From: Monosiga brevicollis MX1
Taxonomy: Eukaryota > Opisthokonta > Choanoflagellata > Craspedida > Salpingoecidae
Reading direction: 5' to 3'
Assembly: GCF_000002865.3 (NCBI RefSeq)
Contig: NW_001865052.1
Coordinates: forward strand, 130,445-176,674
DNA length: 46,230 nt
The notes beneath the pieces were generated by a model. It made no database searches. It had not been told where the DNA came from and saw only the letters and a program-made list of their open reading frames with translations. Within the stretch, counting starts at the first letter, position 1; each line of letters opens with the position of its first letter. This document shows, piece by piece, positions 1 to 11,722 of this stretch. Both the position numbers and the translations under genes were made by a program.

Positions 1-347
1 TATCATGCAGCCAGAGAAGAACATGAGGGCAAGTGGTGGCGCAGTCAATCATGGCTTCCGCCACACTCTGGAAAGGGTCCTGCTTCCGCAGTGGGCCACA
101 CACTCGAGGGTTTGAGTTGACGGCATGCATCAATGCATGTGGCCGAGCTCCAACATGAGAAGCCAGTGATACAGAGCACAGTCGAAGTGGCAGCCCCTGC
201 CTGTAGCATGAGCCAGAGGTCCATGCCGTTCCCATTTTTGCACACCCAGTACCCTCACGAGTCTTGTGCATCACCTGCCATCCGACGGCAGTCGCGCTGC
301 ACATGTGCGTGCGACCCTTACCAGTTGACAAGAAATTGATGAAACAG

Positions 348-349
<2 letters not shown>

Positions 350-435
<86 letters not shown>

Positions 436-480
436 GAAAGTTTGAGAGAGAAAGTTTGAGAGAGAGAGAGAGAGAGAGAA
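350..480. repeat. (GA)n microsatellite with degenerate edge
   Basis: Nearly pure AG dinucleotides run from about 350 to 424, then are interrupted by GGGA, AAAG and TTTGAGAG variants to about 480. A looser GAGAGTTTGA pattern continues to about 600. All frames translate to low-complexity RE/SL peptides, so open frames here are not genes. Confidence 0.95.
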
Positions 481-752
481 ATTGAGAGAGGGGCCCCCTG
501 GATATGAGAGGGTTTGAAAGATGTGAGAGAGTTTGAGAGACATGAGAGAGTTTGAGAGAGTTTGAGAGGGATGGGTGAGAGTTTGAATTTGAGAGAATTT
601 CGTCCAGAAGAACGTCGAGGCTCTGGCGCCTTCTTTCACGCTTGCAAGCCAGACTGAAAGCCAGAGCCACGTCAGGATGAGAAGATTCACGATGAGAGAA
701 AGTATTATACTTTTACCCCAAGTTGTCATCATATTTTTTTTGTAACGGCTAG

Positions 753-778
753 TTTTTTTTTTTTTTTTTTTTTTTTTT
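753..778. repeat. Poly-T tract
   Basis: An uninterrupted run of about 26 T lies a few bases upstream of the first candidate ATG (787). It could be a nucleosome-excluding promoter element or the T-rich end of an intron in a 5' UTR. The sequence does not decide between these. Confidence 0.8.
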
Positions 779-786
779 GGCTGGAC

Positions 787-2724
787 ATGAGGATGGAGCT
801 CAAGCGGTCACCGGCAGCAGCTGGGGTTGACGCCAGCCAGACGCCACGGGGCAAGCGTGGGAGGAGGGCGACGGGGGTGCGTGCTTCCCCCTTGGCGACT
901 CAGCTGAGCCTTGTGGGGGCAAACTCGAGCACGCCTGTGGTCCAGAGCAAGTGTCATGCGCTTTGGTCGCGATCGTCCGAGACCCAGCCTATGCACGCAG
1001 CCGCTGTGCCCAAACCCCTGAGTAGGAGATCCATGGATGCTATTTGCTTGCTCATTGATAATAAGAAAAACGATGAAGCCTGCCACCTTATCGAGTCTCT
1101 GTGTGGGCTCAACTTTGTTCCACCTCCACAAGTTCACAGCTTTCTCATTCAACTTGCCGTGAGTCTCGTCCCTCCTCCTCGCCCCTCCGTTTGCTGAACG
1201 CCTCTCTTGTTGCTCACCATGTCATGGCTTGCAGCTGGATGCAGCCCAGCCAGCAAGTCTGGGTGCCTTGGCCACTCGCCTGCTGCACAAGTTTGCCCAG
1301 CTACATGCTCGTGCTTGGATTCCTGGTACTCCCCGACTCGTGCTACCGACCATTTCCTCACTGCTGCCAGCAAGCGCCCACCTGTGCATGTTCTCTGTTT
1401 CTCAATTGCCCTCCTTGCGCATGTTGCCCCTTTGCCTTCCTGGTGCTCAGGCCAGGCTGACAATGACTGGTTAATTATATGGCGTGCAGTCCATCCTCTC
1501 CGGCAAGGCCCAAGCGCCAAGCCTCACCTGGTCAGTTGTTTGCTTGGCTCAAGATGCGACCCTGCACACGCACGCGCACACGCCCTCATGCCCAAAATCA
1601 CACGGACCAGCGTGCTCGTGCCCGCCAAGTCCTCCAACTTGTCGCAGAAGCAGCGTATCTGCCCGTCGATGCTCTTTCTGGTGCGCAGGTTGCGTCCCGA
1701 TCCACTTGGGTGCCGACCAGACTAACCTCTTGGTTTTTGACGCTATTCGGCAATGGCCCTTGTCCATCCAGATGCAAGTCCCATGCGCAGACTGCTCAAT
1801 CAGCATCCCAGTGGTACCCGAGCGGCTTGGGGCGAACTTGTCCAGGCGGTAGGATCACAAACGCTTCATTCTTTTCCAGCTTGCACTGATTCCGCCACGG
1901 CTCGAGCTGATCTGTCTTTGATGACGCTTTCCTTGCTGCTGCTTTGGACCTTTTCGGACACGCAATGCGCAGTGGGCCGAAATTGCCCAACATAACGATA
2001 TCCCAGCCTTGTGGTCCCTTGGCCGCCTGCTTTCCCAGGTAATGCGGTTTTATCTGCGCAGTGCTGTCAAGTTTCATCTGTTGGCTCCGTCCCCCCCTCT
2101 TCGCAATCACTTACAGATGGCATTTGCTTGTTGGCAGCACTACAGCGGCGAGGTAGACCCCTATCGGCGCATCTGCTTGCGCGATGACATGGCACACCAG
2201 TGCTCCAAGTTGCCTCGGCGCCAGTGGCCTCTCGTAGCCCATCTACCACCTCAACTTCGGCTTGATCTTTGCTTACTACTATTTCTGGGGTGCGGCCTCG
2301 CTCACCCATGCCTTCATCATGCTTGCTCAGCCTGTACAGCCCCAGCCTGCTTTCACCGGGCCCCATCCTGCTTTCTCTTCCAGCGCGGCACGCATGCCCC
2401 GAGACCCAGAGGTCACTTGGGCCACACTCGAAAGCCACTGCTGGACAGGCACTCGCCATGGTCAGCGCGAAAGGGCTGCCGTGGATGATCGCTTGCAGGG
2501 CATCCTGCTCCAGGCCCTGCTGGAACTGCAACCCACTCAAATTAATGCCCACGTATGCCGGGCCTGGCTCAGGTACGCGTCCAGCCCCCTTTGTCCCGAA
2601 GTCATCCGCCTGCATGCGCTCATGACACAAATTATGTGTGGGGGTTTCGTTCCGCAGCGCCCCGGTGGCCGAGCCTCAAAAAGCCTTGGGTTCCCTGTTT
2701 CTGTCCCAGCGCTTATCCCGGTAG
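787..2724 (+). CDS. Unrecognised alpha-helical protein, nine exons
   Basis: I do not recognise the family. The exon model is 787-1158, 1235-1325, 1490-1530, 1611-1680, 1772-1848, 1973-2038, 2117-2152, 2238-2572 and 2658-2724. Every junction is GT/AG and every phase closes, giving about 384 aa (ATG at 787; a second in-frame ATG at 793). The N-terminal 70 residues are Arg/Ser/Ala-rich and probably disordered. From the motif SMDAICLLIDNKKNDEACHL onward the protein is mainly amphipathic helices, reminiscent of PPR/TPR-like solenoids, with an aromatic helix (FAYYYFWGAASL) in exon 8. No catalytic motif or signal peptide is visible. The start is uncertain because only poly-T precedes it. The reading of consecutive short exons in compatible phase is good evidence for a real gene even though its role is unknown. 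Confidence 0.6.
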
Positions 2725-3258
2725 CCAAGACACCTGGCGCAGGCTTGGCTGACTTGCCCGCACTGCGTTTGCGCTGTATGCCCTGCGCACGCGCGCACGC
2801 ACAGCAGCGAGACTGAGCACCACAATCGTGGCATGATCCATGTTCACAGCATACAGGAATACATAAATGGCAGAAATAGATTTTTGGCTCAGGTCATAAA
2901 TATCAGTTGTCCCACTTATCCTGCCCAGCACGACCGGTGCCAGACCGTGACTTGACCATGCAAAGCGAGAATCAAAAACAAGAGCAAACACACATTCAAA
3001 CACAATTTGAGTCGGGAGAAGTACAAAAATGAAGCAAAGATACCTCAGACAAAGGGGCGACGACGAATCGAGTATCGTCGACCCAGAGGGGGAAGCAAGA
3101 GCAACCGCACTTGTGTAACTTGGAGGCACAGCCCCCGGTCGTGGCGTTGCGTTGCTGGCCTTTGTCACATGCGCTCGCCCATCGTGAGACAGGCCTTCTA
3201 ACATGGCGGCATACGTCCTTGAACGGACGGGAGCACGAGTAGCTGTGCAGGAGGATAA
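2725..3258. other. Convergent intergenic gap, 3' UTRs
   Basis: This gap separates the stop of the upstream plus-strand gene (2724) from the stop of the minus-strand FYVE gene (3259). Only short, unconvincing open frames are present. It should carry both 3' UTRs and polyadenylation regions. I found no RNA gene or repeat. Confidence 0.5.
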
Positions 3259-6200
3259 TCATAAAGCATTGGTCCAGTTATTATCGGCGTACACACGGCG
3301 GCCAGTCGAAGAGATGCTGTTGCGGCGCGCGTTGCTCGAGTGTGGTGATGTCATGCTTCCACTCGAATACGGACCCCCGTTGGAGTAGCCCCCGCCACGG
3401 GATGGGCGCGCTGATAATCGGTTGCGCCTGGGCTCAGTTGAAGCGGGCCGAGAAGGACCTGGACTGACAGGCGGATCATCATTGTCCTCAAACACAGACA
3501 CGGGGGGTTGATTCTGAGTACTGCTGGTTCGGTGTTGCGCTTCTCCAGACAGGGTCACGGTGGCTGACCCCGTCCTCAAAGGGTTGGCTGTACCCTCTGA
3601 CTCAACTTGTGTTGTCGAAGCCTGCCGCTGTGGCTCATTGCTTTGTTCTTCCAAAAAAGCGGTCGAAGGGGCACCCGACGTCGCTTGTTCGACTTCGATC
3701 CAGTCTGCCTCAGTTGGTGCTTTGCTGGCTCGACGCATCGAACTTCGCTGAGACCGAACGCCTGGCGTCGAGGCCGGTGTGTTCTCCGCCGAGCTTAGCG
3801 AGGGGGCCGTGGCCCGTCGCGGTACGGGGGGTGCTTGGCCCGAAGAGCCGTCGGTGGCTGCGCCAACATCTGGCATGCTAGTGCGGCTCGGAGGCCGGCG
3901 GGCCTCGGGAGGGGACATGGGTGACCGCGCACTGATGGCAGTGTCAGCTCGCAGGCGCTGCCGCACCCCGTCCAGCCAGGCACTCTGGCTGCTACGGCCA
4001 TTATGATCCACATGCACCGACTGCACTTGCAGGAATATGGGGTTAGCTTGCATTTCCTGGGCAAAGGCTTGCGGCTGCATGGTAGCAACAGCCATGCCAT
4101 TGATGGCAACCACCACATCTTCGCGGCACAGGCCACAACCTGCGGCCAGGCCGTTGGTGGCCACTCGGCTCACCGTCACGAGCAGCTCTTCGGTGCCATC
4201 CTCCAGCTTCTCATGCTCCACGGCCACATCCAGTCCCAAAGGTTGCGAGGCCGCCGCCTTTTCGAGGATGACCTGATGCACTGGACCGTACGTCTTGACC
4301 GCGTTTTCCTGCTCTCGACGCTGCTCTTCGTCCTCCTCTTCAATGTTCAGCAAAAACTCGTTACAGTCATGGCACACGCGCACCGGACGTCGGGACGAGG
4401 ACGTTTGCACGCGGTTGTTGCAACAGTTGGCGCAAAAAACCCCACCGCACATGCGGCAATGGTGGCGTCGCATTGTCAGGGAAAAGGCCAACTCGCAATT
4501 TTCGCACACGTCCGTGTTCTGGTGCCACTTGTTGAGGAATTTGCGACGGAAAAAATCGCGCTCAGCGTCGAGCTTGCGGCGCAGCTCGTCGATTTCGTTG
4601 AGCAAAGCATTGATTTCACGCTGCATCTCACGGTTGCGCTGCAAGAGGGCCGGGTCATTGATGTACTCGGTGCTGGGCAGCGCACTTTCTTCTCCCTGGT
4701 AACTGGCCAGCAGACGCCGCAGCTGCTCAATGGTAGCCTTTTGACGTGCAATCATCTTCTCATTCATGCGCTGCACCTTGAGCAAATTGTCCATCTGTTT
4801 CTGCAGCTGCTTGTTGTTTTCCTCAAGCAACACCACGGTGGCCTCGAGTGAGGTCATCTTTTGTTCCAGCACGATGAGCCGACCGCGTGCCGCTGCCAAC
4901 TCGTCCGTCAGCTCTCGAATAGTTTCCGAAGCCACGTTCAGCTCACTCGTGACCTGAAAAAGCTCGTTCTTGAGCCGTTCTACCTCTGCCTCCAGCTCTT
5001 GAATGCGGGCCAAGCGTGCCTCAAACTCCTCGAGCAATTGACGCAGTTGCTCGGGATCAAAGCCAGAGCCGTCAGCACCCTCGCTCTCCCCGCCGTCTTC
5101 GCTGGGCAAGAGACCGAGCGCGCGCTTCATTTGCTGGATCATGTCCTGTAGGCGCGCAACCTCTTCTCGCGCTGCTTTAAGTTCCGCTTCGGCTTCCTGC
5201 AATGCTTCCTGTCAACGATAGGTCAGGCAAAAGGATCATAAAGCAAAAACGTGAGAAAAGAAAAGGAGGCACACGCCACACGTCGGGGCATGCCCGGCCA
5301 AGGCATCAAGGTCGACAGGGGTGCATGGACGCATGGACGCAGGACCGAGTGCAATGGCTACGAATGCAAAGGCCTGGAACGCACCTCGGTTTCTGCCAGC
5401 TTCTTCAAGAGGGCAGCTTTTTCAGCCGATAGAGAGTCGATCTGTTCTTGCTGCGCATCAACTTGAGCTTCGAGCTCAGCCAGCAAGGCTTCAAGCTGCT
5501 CCTTCTGTTTCATGGCCAGCTCGAGTCGGTGGGCCAGCTGGTCCAGGACATCACCGTCCACGTCACTGCCAGGGGGCAAGAGATCGCGGATGCGTCCCAG
5601 GCGCTGCTCGTAATCAGCTAGGAGCTCACGCAGCCGCTGAATTTCGGCCTCCAGCTCCGCTTCACGTGCAGCGTGCTGGGCTTTGAGTTGGTTGAGCATC
5701 TCAGTGAGCGTCAGGCCGGCTTGTGCCGCATTCCGCATGTCCTCATTCATGCTGGCCAGCTCTTCGCGCAGTGAATTGAGCTCTGCCTCGGTCGAGGCCA
5801 ATCTCTCAGCCAGATCGGCCGCTTTCTGCTCAAAGGGGGCCAAGCGCTCCACCTCGCTTTGCAGCTCATCAATACGATCTGTGGAGGCGGTTCGTTCTGC
5901 AGCCAGTTGCGCCTGCGTGGCCTGCAATTCGCCCGTGAGACGCTTAACCTCGTCTTGCAAAGCCTGGCGCTCGACAGCAGCACGTTCGAGCTCCTCGGCG
6001 ATGGCACGAAGGCGATCGGCACCATCCAAGCCGGCAAAGGCATCCTCCTCGTCCTCGTCGTCGCCCCCAGGACCATCTTTCTTGTTCTTCAAAAAGTCCA
6101 TGACCTGCGTCAAGAGGGCCTCACGTTCAGCCAAGTGTGCGCGAGTGCCCTCGAGCGTGCCCTTGGTTTCATCCAATTCTGCTTCAAGGTCACGGCATTG

Positions 6201-9200
6201 CTTTTCCAATGAGCGGCGAGCAGTCTGGGTGCCTTCAAGCTCTTGCTTGAGACCATCGTTTTCCTGCTCGTACTCGTCCAATGAGGTCAAGAGGGCATCC
6301 CGCTCTTCGCCCAAGCGCTTCAAGCGGTGCTCCAGGGCTTCAAGTGGCGAGCTGTCCCCACTTGTCTCGCCTCCCTCGTTGCCTCCCATGCTTTGAATGT
6401 GCTCCATGACACGGGTGAGAAGCTCTTCGCGCTCCTGCAGCTTGGCCGAGGTAGCGCCGAGGTTCTCACGCAGCTGTTCCGCTTCCTGCTCTGCTGTTCG
6501 CTTTGCTTGGCGCAGTTGGTCAACGAGGTCTTCGAGGCTAGTGTAAGCTCCTGCTGCAGCCTGAGCGCCTCGCAAATCGGCGTTGATGCTCGACACCACT
6601 TCTGCAAAGTGGAGAGAGGCACATGAGCCCAGAATCATGAGTCAGACGGAGGGCAGGCAATAAAAACTATTAAGAAGAAAAGAAGAACAGAACAAGAAGA
6701 AGAAGAAGAAGAGAAGAAGAAGAAAGGCCAGCAACGATCAACCAGCACCGTGCACCGAATCAGCATGAACTGACTTTGCATATGTGCTTCAGTGTTTTGA
6801 ATTTGCTCTTGCAAATCCTAAGAGTCGAGGTCGAGAGCACGTGAGCATGCTTTGGCGTGCGGCAGGGAAAAACGAGAGACAGAGGGAAAGAGTGGGGTCA
6901 GGATAAGCATACCAAAATCTCCTTGGTATGTTCAGCTTGAATGCGCTGCATTTCTTGCTTGTGCTCGTCCTGCGCCGCTGAGGAGGCTTCTTGCTCCGTC
7001 GAGACTGTTTGCTGCATCTTCACCAGCTGTGTTTAGCAAGCATCAGGCAAAAGTGAGGTGTGTACAGGGGCCTGCTGTTGTGATGGGAGAACAGAAAAAG
7101 AAAAGAAGAAGAAGAAGAAGAAGAAGAAGAAGAAGAAGAAGAAGAAGAAGAAGAAGAAGAAAAAAAAAGGCTTGCAGATAGCTGTACCTCTTCTTGAGCA
7201 ATTTGCGACAGCTCGTTTGCGGCATTGGCTTCCTCCATCAGTTCTTGTTCGCGTTCATGCATGTCCTTGGCCATTTGCCCAAGTTCAGCTTTGGCCTCTT
7301 TCAGTTCATTATTGAGCCGGTCAACTTGCGCCTGTAGGGTGTCATTCTCTTCTTGGAGTTGGCCGCGAACATGGCGGAGTTCGTCCGCCATGCCCAGCTC
7401 GTGCTGTGACTGTGCCCGCACCTTTTTCATCTGCAAGTGAGACGAGCAAACAGTCGAAAAGAAGAAATGAAAAGCAAAAACAAACAAGCAAACATTGCGG
7501 TATGAGGTGGCGGCGCATTACAGGTCAAGAATAGGCACAGCAAGGGAATATCAGGAAGGCAACAAGTTTTTTTTTTTCTACTGGCAGGCAGGCGGGCCTC
7601 AAGACTCAAGTAAGACAGGTAGATGTGCCATACCTCCTCCTGAAGCGTAGCGTGTTCAGACTTGAGCGCTGCAAGGGCTTCCTCGGTTTGCTCTGCTTTG
7701 ACACGCAATTCCGATACCTCGCTGTCTGAAACACCCGTGGACCTCTTGAGGGTGCCGCGTAGCCCCTCGAGCTCATCGAGGACTGATCGGTTTTCCTCCT
7801 CAAAGGATGTCAGGGTTTGTTCCATAAAGTTGATATTTTCGCGCAGACCGGCATTCTTTGAGCGAGAGTCTTCAAGTTCCTTGAGGGCTTGGTCGAGCAT
7901 GGCTTGCAGCTGTTCGTTTTCTTCTTGAAAGAGTCTTTTGCAACCAGGTAAACCATGTTTGTATGGTGAATGTGAGCCCAGGGGGCACAAAGCAACAAAA
8001 AACAAACACAACCACAAATACACCTCCTCCCTCGAAGAAAGGCGGGTGGGGAACAGGGTACATTGAGGCGAGACGCACGAGTGTTCCTCGAGGATAGAGC
8101 CCAAGTCAAACTTGCTGGGATCAATGCCGGCTTGATGGGCGGCCCCGAAAAGCATTTGACCAATTTGTGTCCATTCCTGTTCTTTGGTGGCAAGATGGGC
8201 ACGCAGGGTTTCGAGTTCTGTGCGGACTTCATCGCGAGAATCGCGCATCCTACACGGCGTACACAGATACAAGGGGAAGGTTGAAATGGCCATGTGCATG
8301 TAAGGGGGCATGCGAGGGGGTAGGGTTTGGGGGAATGGCAAGAGCACATTGGATCCGACAGGGACAACGCACTGTGTGAGCTCTTCGTTATGGCGATCGA
8401 TGACTTGTTGTAGCTTGACTTCGAAGAGGGCCGTGAGCTTGGCTTGCACATCGTCTGAGAGACCGTTTTGGTCGTCTTGAACCGAGTCTGAGAGGCGTTG
8501 TTGCAATTCATCAATCTGAGACTGTTTTTGTTGCACCTGGTTGATGGAGAGCTCCAGTTGTTCGAGGGCGGTGGTGGCCTTGTCGTTGGCGGCATGGGCC
8601 GCTGTTTCTGCCTCCTGCTTGGCGGTGTTTAAGCGATCAGCCTGCACTTTGAGAGCGTTCACTTCGGCTTCAAGAGCGGCAATGCGAGCAGCAGACTGGG
8701 CACTGCCTGCCGAGCTCTCGTGTCGGGAGTGGATGCTGCGTGCGTCACTGGTAGGGTGGGTGCAGCATGGTGGTTTTGTGGCATAAGGGGTGCGTTCAGG
8801 TTGCGAGGTTTGGGGAGTGGAGGATGGTTTGGACAAAGGGTAAGGGGCAAGGGTATATCGGTCTCAAACGGGCTGAGAACCAACCTATCCGCGTCCGCAA
8901 CCGGCGGGCTCAGCAGCGAATTGGCATCGCTGGTGCTGCGGTTTGGCCGGTTGAGGACGGAGGCGGCGCGGAATCGGGTACTGATGGCATCAAGGTTATC
9001 ATCTGTGCTGTCCTCGGTAATCTGGAGAGGCGGGCGGTTGGTTCGCCAAGCGGGCAAGGGGGCACAGCAGGGCGCGGCGCGGGTGAGCCATGGTGAGGAG
9101 TTGGGGTTGGAAGCATATTAAGAAGGTGCAGCCCTGGCATGTGACGGACTCGGCCCATGTTTTCGCGGGCCTTTTTGAGTTCTTCGACGCGGCGACGCCG

Positions 9201-9374
9201 CTCGGCGATGCGATCCTGGGAACACAGCACAATAACACAATATGACACGATACAAGACAGCACAACGTGAATCGTCAGGTACGTTGTGGGGAGCAAGCCT
9301 GGCTGAGTGTGGGTGCAAGGGGCCAAGGCACAGGAGGTCAAGTTGGTCGAGCGACTTACCCGAACGGAAGACAT
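3259..9374 (-). CDS. EEA1-like long coiled-coil protein with FYVE and PDZ domains
   Basis: Minus-strand exons: 9374-9360, 9215-9150, 9021-8870 (8885 is an alternative donor), 8747-8373, 8249-8079, 7934-7634, 7430-7188, 7026-6913, 6817-6775, 6601-5385 and 5208-3259. All phases agree, giving about 1,548 aa. Residues ~150-1120 are almost continuous heptad-type coiled coil. A FYVE finger follows (about 1127-1190), with a W..(N)TD start, paired CxxC motifs, the PI3P-binding RRHHCR basic motif and a terminal RVC. A PDZ-like domain follows (about 1215-1300; QPLGLDV...VAINGMAV). The last ~240 residues are Ser/Pro/Arg-rich and disordered. FYVE domains bind PI3P on early endosomes, so a role as an endosomal tether or scaffold is inferred. 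Unlike EEA1, the FYVE is not C-terminal and no N-terminal C2H2 finger is seen. The start MSSVR is the likeliest; a farther-upstream 5' exon is possible. Confidence 0.88.
6690..6726. repeat. (GAA)n tract in intron
   Basis: A short imperfect GAA/AGA microsatellite sits in the intron between exons 6601-5385 and 6817-6775 of the FYVE gene. On the coding strand it is a TTC/TCT pyrimidine tract. Confidence 0.85.
7105..7168. repeat. (GAA)n microsatellite in intron
   Basis: About 18 near-perfect AGA triplets and an A run lie in the intron between exons 7430-7188 and 7026-6913 of the FYVE gene. In the coding direction it is an extended TTC tract upstream of the acceptor. Poly-Ser/Leu or poly-Lys open frames over it are artefacts. 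Confidence 0.9.
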
Positions 9375-9648
9375 GGTGGGCGTGCGCGGCGGCGGCCAGC
9401 CTGGCCGCACGCGAGGTGGTTAAAACAGAGAGGTCCAACAAGTCTGGTGTGTCGAGTGGTGAGACTTGTGTTTTCAACCGCCACAGGTACAGATGGGGGG
9501 TCTATCAGAACCAGCGCGAGAGAAGCGGAGGGCTTTATAGTGTCTGGCTTCAAGGGTGCTTGATCAGACGGCTGGCTCTGATCGACTAGAGTGCCCGAAG
9601 GACAGAGATCAACAGTAGCGCGCTGCTGCTCAAACAAACATGGTGGGC

Positions 9649-9650
<2 letters not shown>

Positions 9651-9680
<30 letters not shown>
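9651..9680. repeat. (TGCG)n tetranucleotide repeat
   Basis: Seven tandem copies of a TGCG/CGTG unit. It gives a spurious Arg-Ala-Cys-Val reading frame. Confidence 0.9.
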
Positions 9681-9681
<1 letters not shown>

Positions 9682-9988
9682 TCTGGATGACCACTGGAGC
9701 CAAGTTATCACGCCCAGTCATGGCGCGGTTGACGTTCCGCACCCCAAGCCGAACAACGGAGTTGACCCACATGAGTTGTGCACCAAACAAACACCCAGCC
9801 AAGTGCCAGGCGGTCCAACAGAGCTGCCCCTCCTCCTCCCCACGTATCGCACCACCAACGTACCGTCTCATCCGGTGGTGTGCATGGGCTATCTCCTCCA
9901 CCCTCTCTCTCTCTAAACCTTGTAGTAAATGCTATTCACCTGTTGGAAGTGCTTCAAAGTGTGACGAGACAAAGACAGAGAGAGACAT

Positions 9989-10060
9989 GAGAAAAGAGAG
10001 AGAGAGAGAGAGAGAGAGATGAATTGGTTTGGTCGGTTTGAAAGGGAAAAGCACAACTAC

Positions 10061-10101
<41 letters not shown>

Positions 10102-10190
10102 AAGAGAGAGAGATCATCTAGAGAGAGCTCTAAAGAGAGAGAGCTCGAGAGAGAGAGAGAGAGACAGAGAGAGGGGTTCGAGAGAGAGAG
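9989..10190. repeat. Cluster of GA microsatellites around a unique 40-bp island
   Basis: GA runs at about 9989-10019, 10063-10099 and 10136-10190 are separated by short unique sequence. The unique island 10020-10041 is repeated exactly beside the (GA)n at 19588. Confidence 0.9.
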
Positions 10191-10530
10191 CGTCACAGAT
10201 TCCAGGAAGAAGTGGGCAATGGCGGCGATGGGCCGGGATGAATGGCAGCGGGTAGGCTTCCCTCTTCTTTCCTCCTCCTCCTCCTCCTCCTCTTCCTCTC
10301 CCTCCCGCAGGAAGCAGGCAGCAGGAAACGGAAGCAGGAAGGAAGCAGGAAGGAGGTAGGCGCTGTCGTCCATGTATGGTTATGAATACACCAAAGGTGA
10401 CACAAGCTCACGCAACATACGGGTTGGTGTTGGGTAGCTTAGGGCCATTATACCGGTTATCTTTTTTGGGCGCTATGTGCAGAGCAAAGAGAACTCTGGC
10501 ACTCAAGCACCAGAACACCGGCGTACTCAC

Positions 10531-10571
10531 CACCGGCATGTGATGTGCTCGCCTGCGCTGCCGTTTCGCAC
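10531..10571 (-). other. Orphan exon-like element, possible 5' exon of the FYVE gene
   Basis: On the minus strand, 41 nt are bounded by a good acceptor (tgtag) and a strong donor (gtgagt). One frame contains an ATG two codons before the donor (MPV, phase 0). That frame could splice in phase to the 9215 exon of the FYVE gene. The element is too short to prove coding. Chance splice-like signals are a real alternative. Confidence 0.2.
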
Positions 10572-10957
10572 CTACAACAAGTCAGATATCAGCTACATAA
10601 ACTAAGTAACAGCCATAGTTGAAATCTGCATCAACTCGCTCTCCAGATACACAGGCATCGTATGACGACGTCCACAGCCCGCCAAGCCATCATAGTGTAC
10701 CCTTGGTCACACTTGATCTGAAGCCGCTTCCTCAAGTCTAACACTTGGTAACTTTAACTCAAAGTGTAGTATAAAACAGACATTAGACATGGTATAGGTG
10801 TGACCAAGAGCACACTTGCGTATATCAAGAGCAGTGCAACATCTCGTCGTTTTGGGAAATCGCGGAGCCACACGCCCGCCCATAAGGGACGGTATGGGCA
10901 GGGCCAGGGCACGGCCGACGGAGAGATGAGACGGCAGCCCTAGGGGATCATATGAAA

Positions 10958-10959
<2 letters not shown>

Positions 10960-11003
<44 letters not shown>
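10960..11003. repeat. (GT)n microsatellite
   Basis: About 22 uninterrupted TG dinucleotides. Confidence 0.95.
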
Positions 11004-11008
<5 letters not shown>

Positions 11009-11299
11009 AGGTGTTGGAGGGAGTTGCAATGGAAAGGTCGGATTGAATGAATGCGGGAAGGATGATTTGAATGGATGGCACAGCGCCATCATCGGCTCGG
11101 CCCCGCTCATGATGGTGTGTGTGGGTCAGGAGTGGTCCATATGAAGAACTTTCCTTCCCACTGACCAGGTTGATCTTCAACATCCCCTAGAGGTTCCGCA
11201 ACGCCAAAGAGAGGCTTGTAAACCTGAGATAGAGGCCCGTCAGGCCAGTGTCCCAGAGCTCAGGTTGTGTGCGCCACAGCTGACACGACTCCGGCAAGA

Positions 11300-11315
11300 G
11301 AGAGAGAGAGAGAGG

Positions 11316-11405
<90 letters not shown>
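11300..11405. repeat. (GA)n microsatellite
   Basis: About 50 AG dinucleotides with one GGGACA interruption near 11316. The open frames across it are Arg-Glu repeats and not genes. Confidence 0.95.
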
Positions 11406-11410
<5 letters not shown>

Positions 11411-11669
11411 TTCTTTTGTTTTACATTTCTTTGTTTTGTTTTATTTTATTTTTTTCTTTCTGTTGCAGTCTTGCCCAGCAGCGCAAGCACAAACGGCAGC
11501 GGGTGTATCAAGGGGCCTTTTTCTCTTCTTTCGGCTGATATTTGACGCGGCTGCATTTGATCAAACGTGGTCAGCCGGCTGAGTGACGGCTGGTGGTACA
11601 AACTAGAGCCGGATCACATCCCGCCGCGATTTCTTCAGAGAACCTGCCCGCAGCTGGCGCCGATCCCAT

Positions 11670-11674
<5 letters not shown>

Positions 11675-11712
<38 letters not shown>

Positions 11713-11722
11713 ACACACACAC
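11675..11722. repeat. (CA)n microsatellite
   Basis: A CA run with one CACCACA interruption. It lies about 60 bp upstream of the MyTH4-FERM start codon, so it probably falls in the promoter or 5' UTR. Confidence 0.95.

Larger units (their letters stand above)
1..786. other. Intergenic / upstream region, no gene recognised
   Basis: I see no convincing coding exon here. The open frames are short or are translations of the GA tract. The segment holds a long (GA)n run with degenerating GA/TTTGAGAGA edges (about 350-600) and a poly-T run (753-778) just before the first gene. The first 300 bases could be the flank of a gene outside the window, but nothing identifies it. Confidence 0.5.

Noticed and set aside
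9356-9901. 181-aa minus frame upstream of the FYVE gene
   Set aside because: It is composed of low-complexity Arg-Thr-His repeats from (TGCG)n and His/Pro-rich sequence. It is in a different frame from the MSSVR start and is more likely 5' UTR or promoter.
10380-10700. Possible tRNA or snRNA in the unique part of the spacer
   Set aside because: I found no cloverleaf, A/B box pair, or match to conserved U1, U2, U4, U5 or U6 segments here or in the other gaps.
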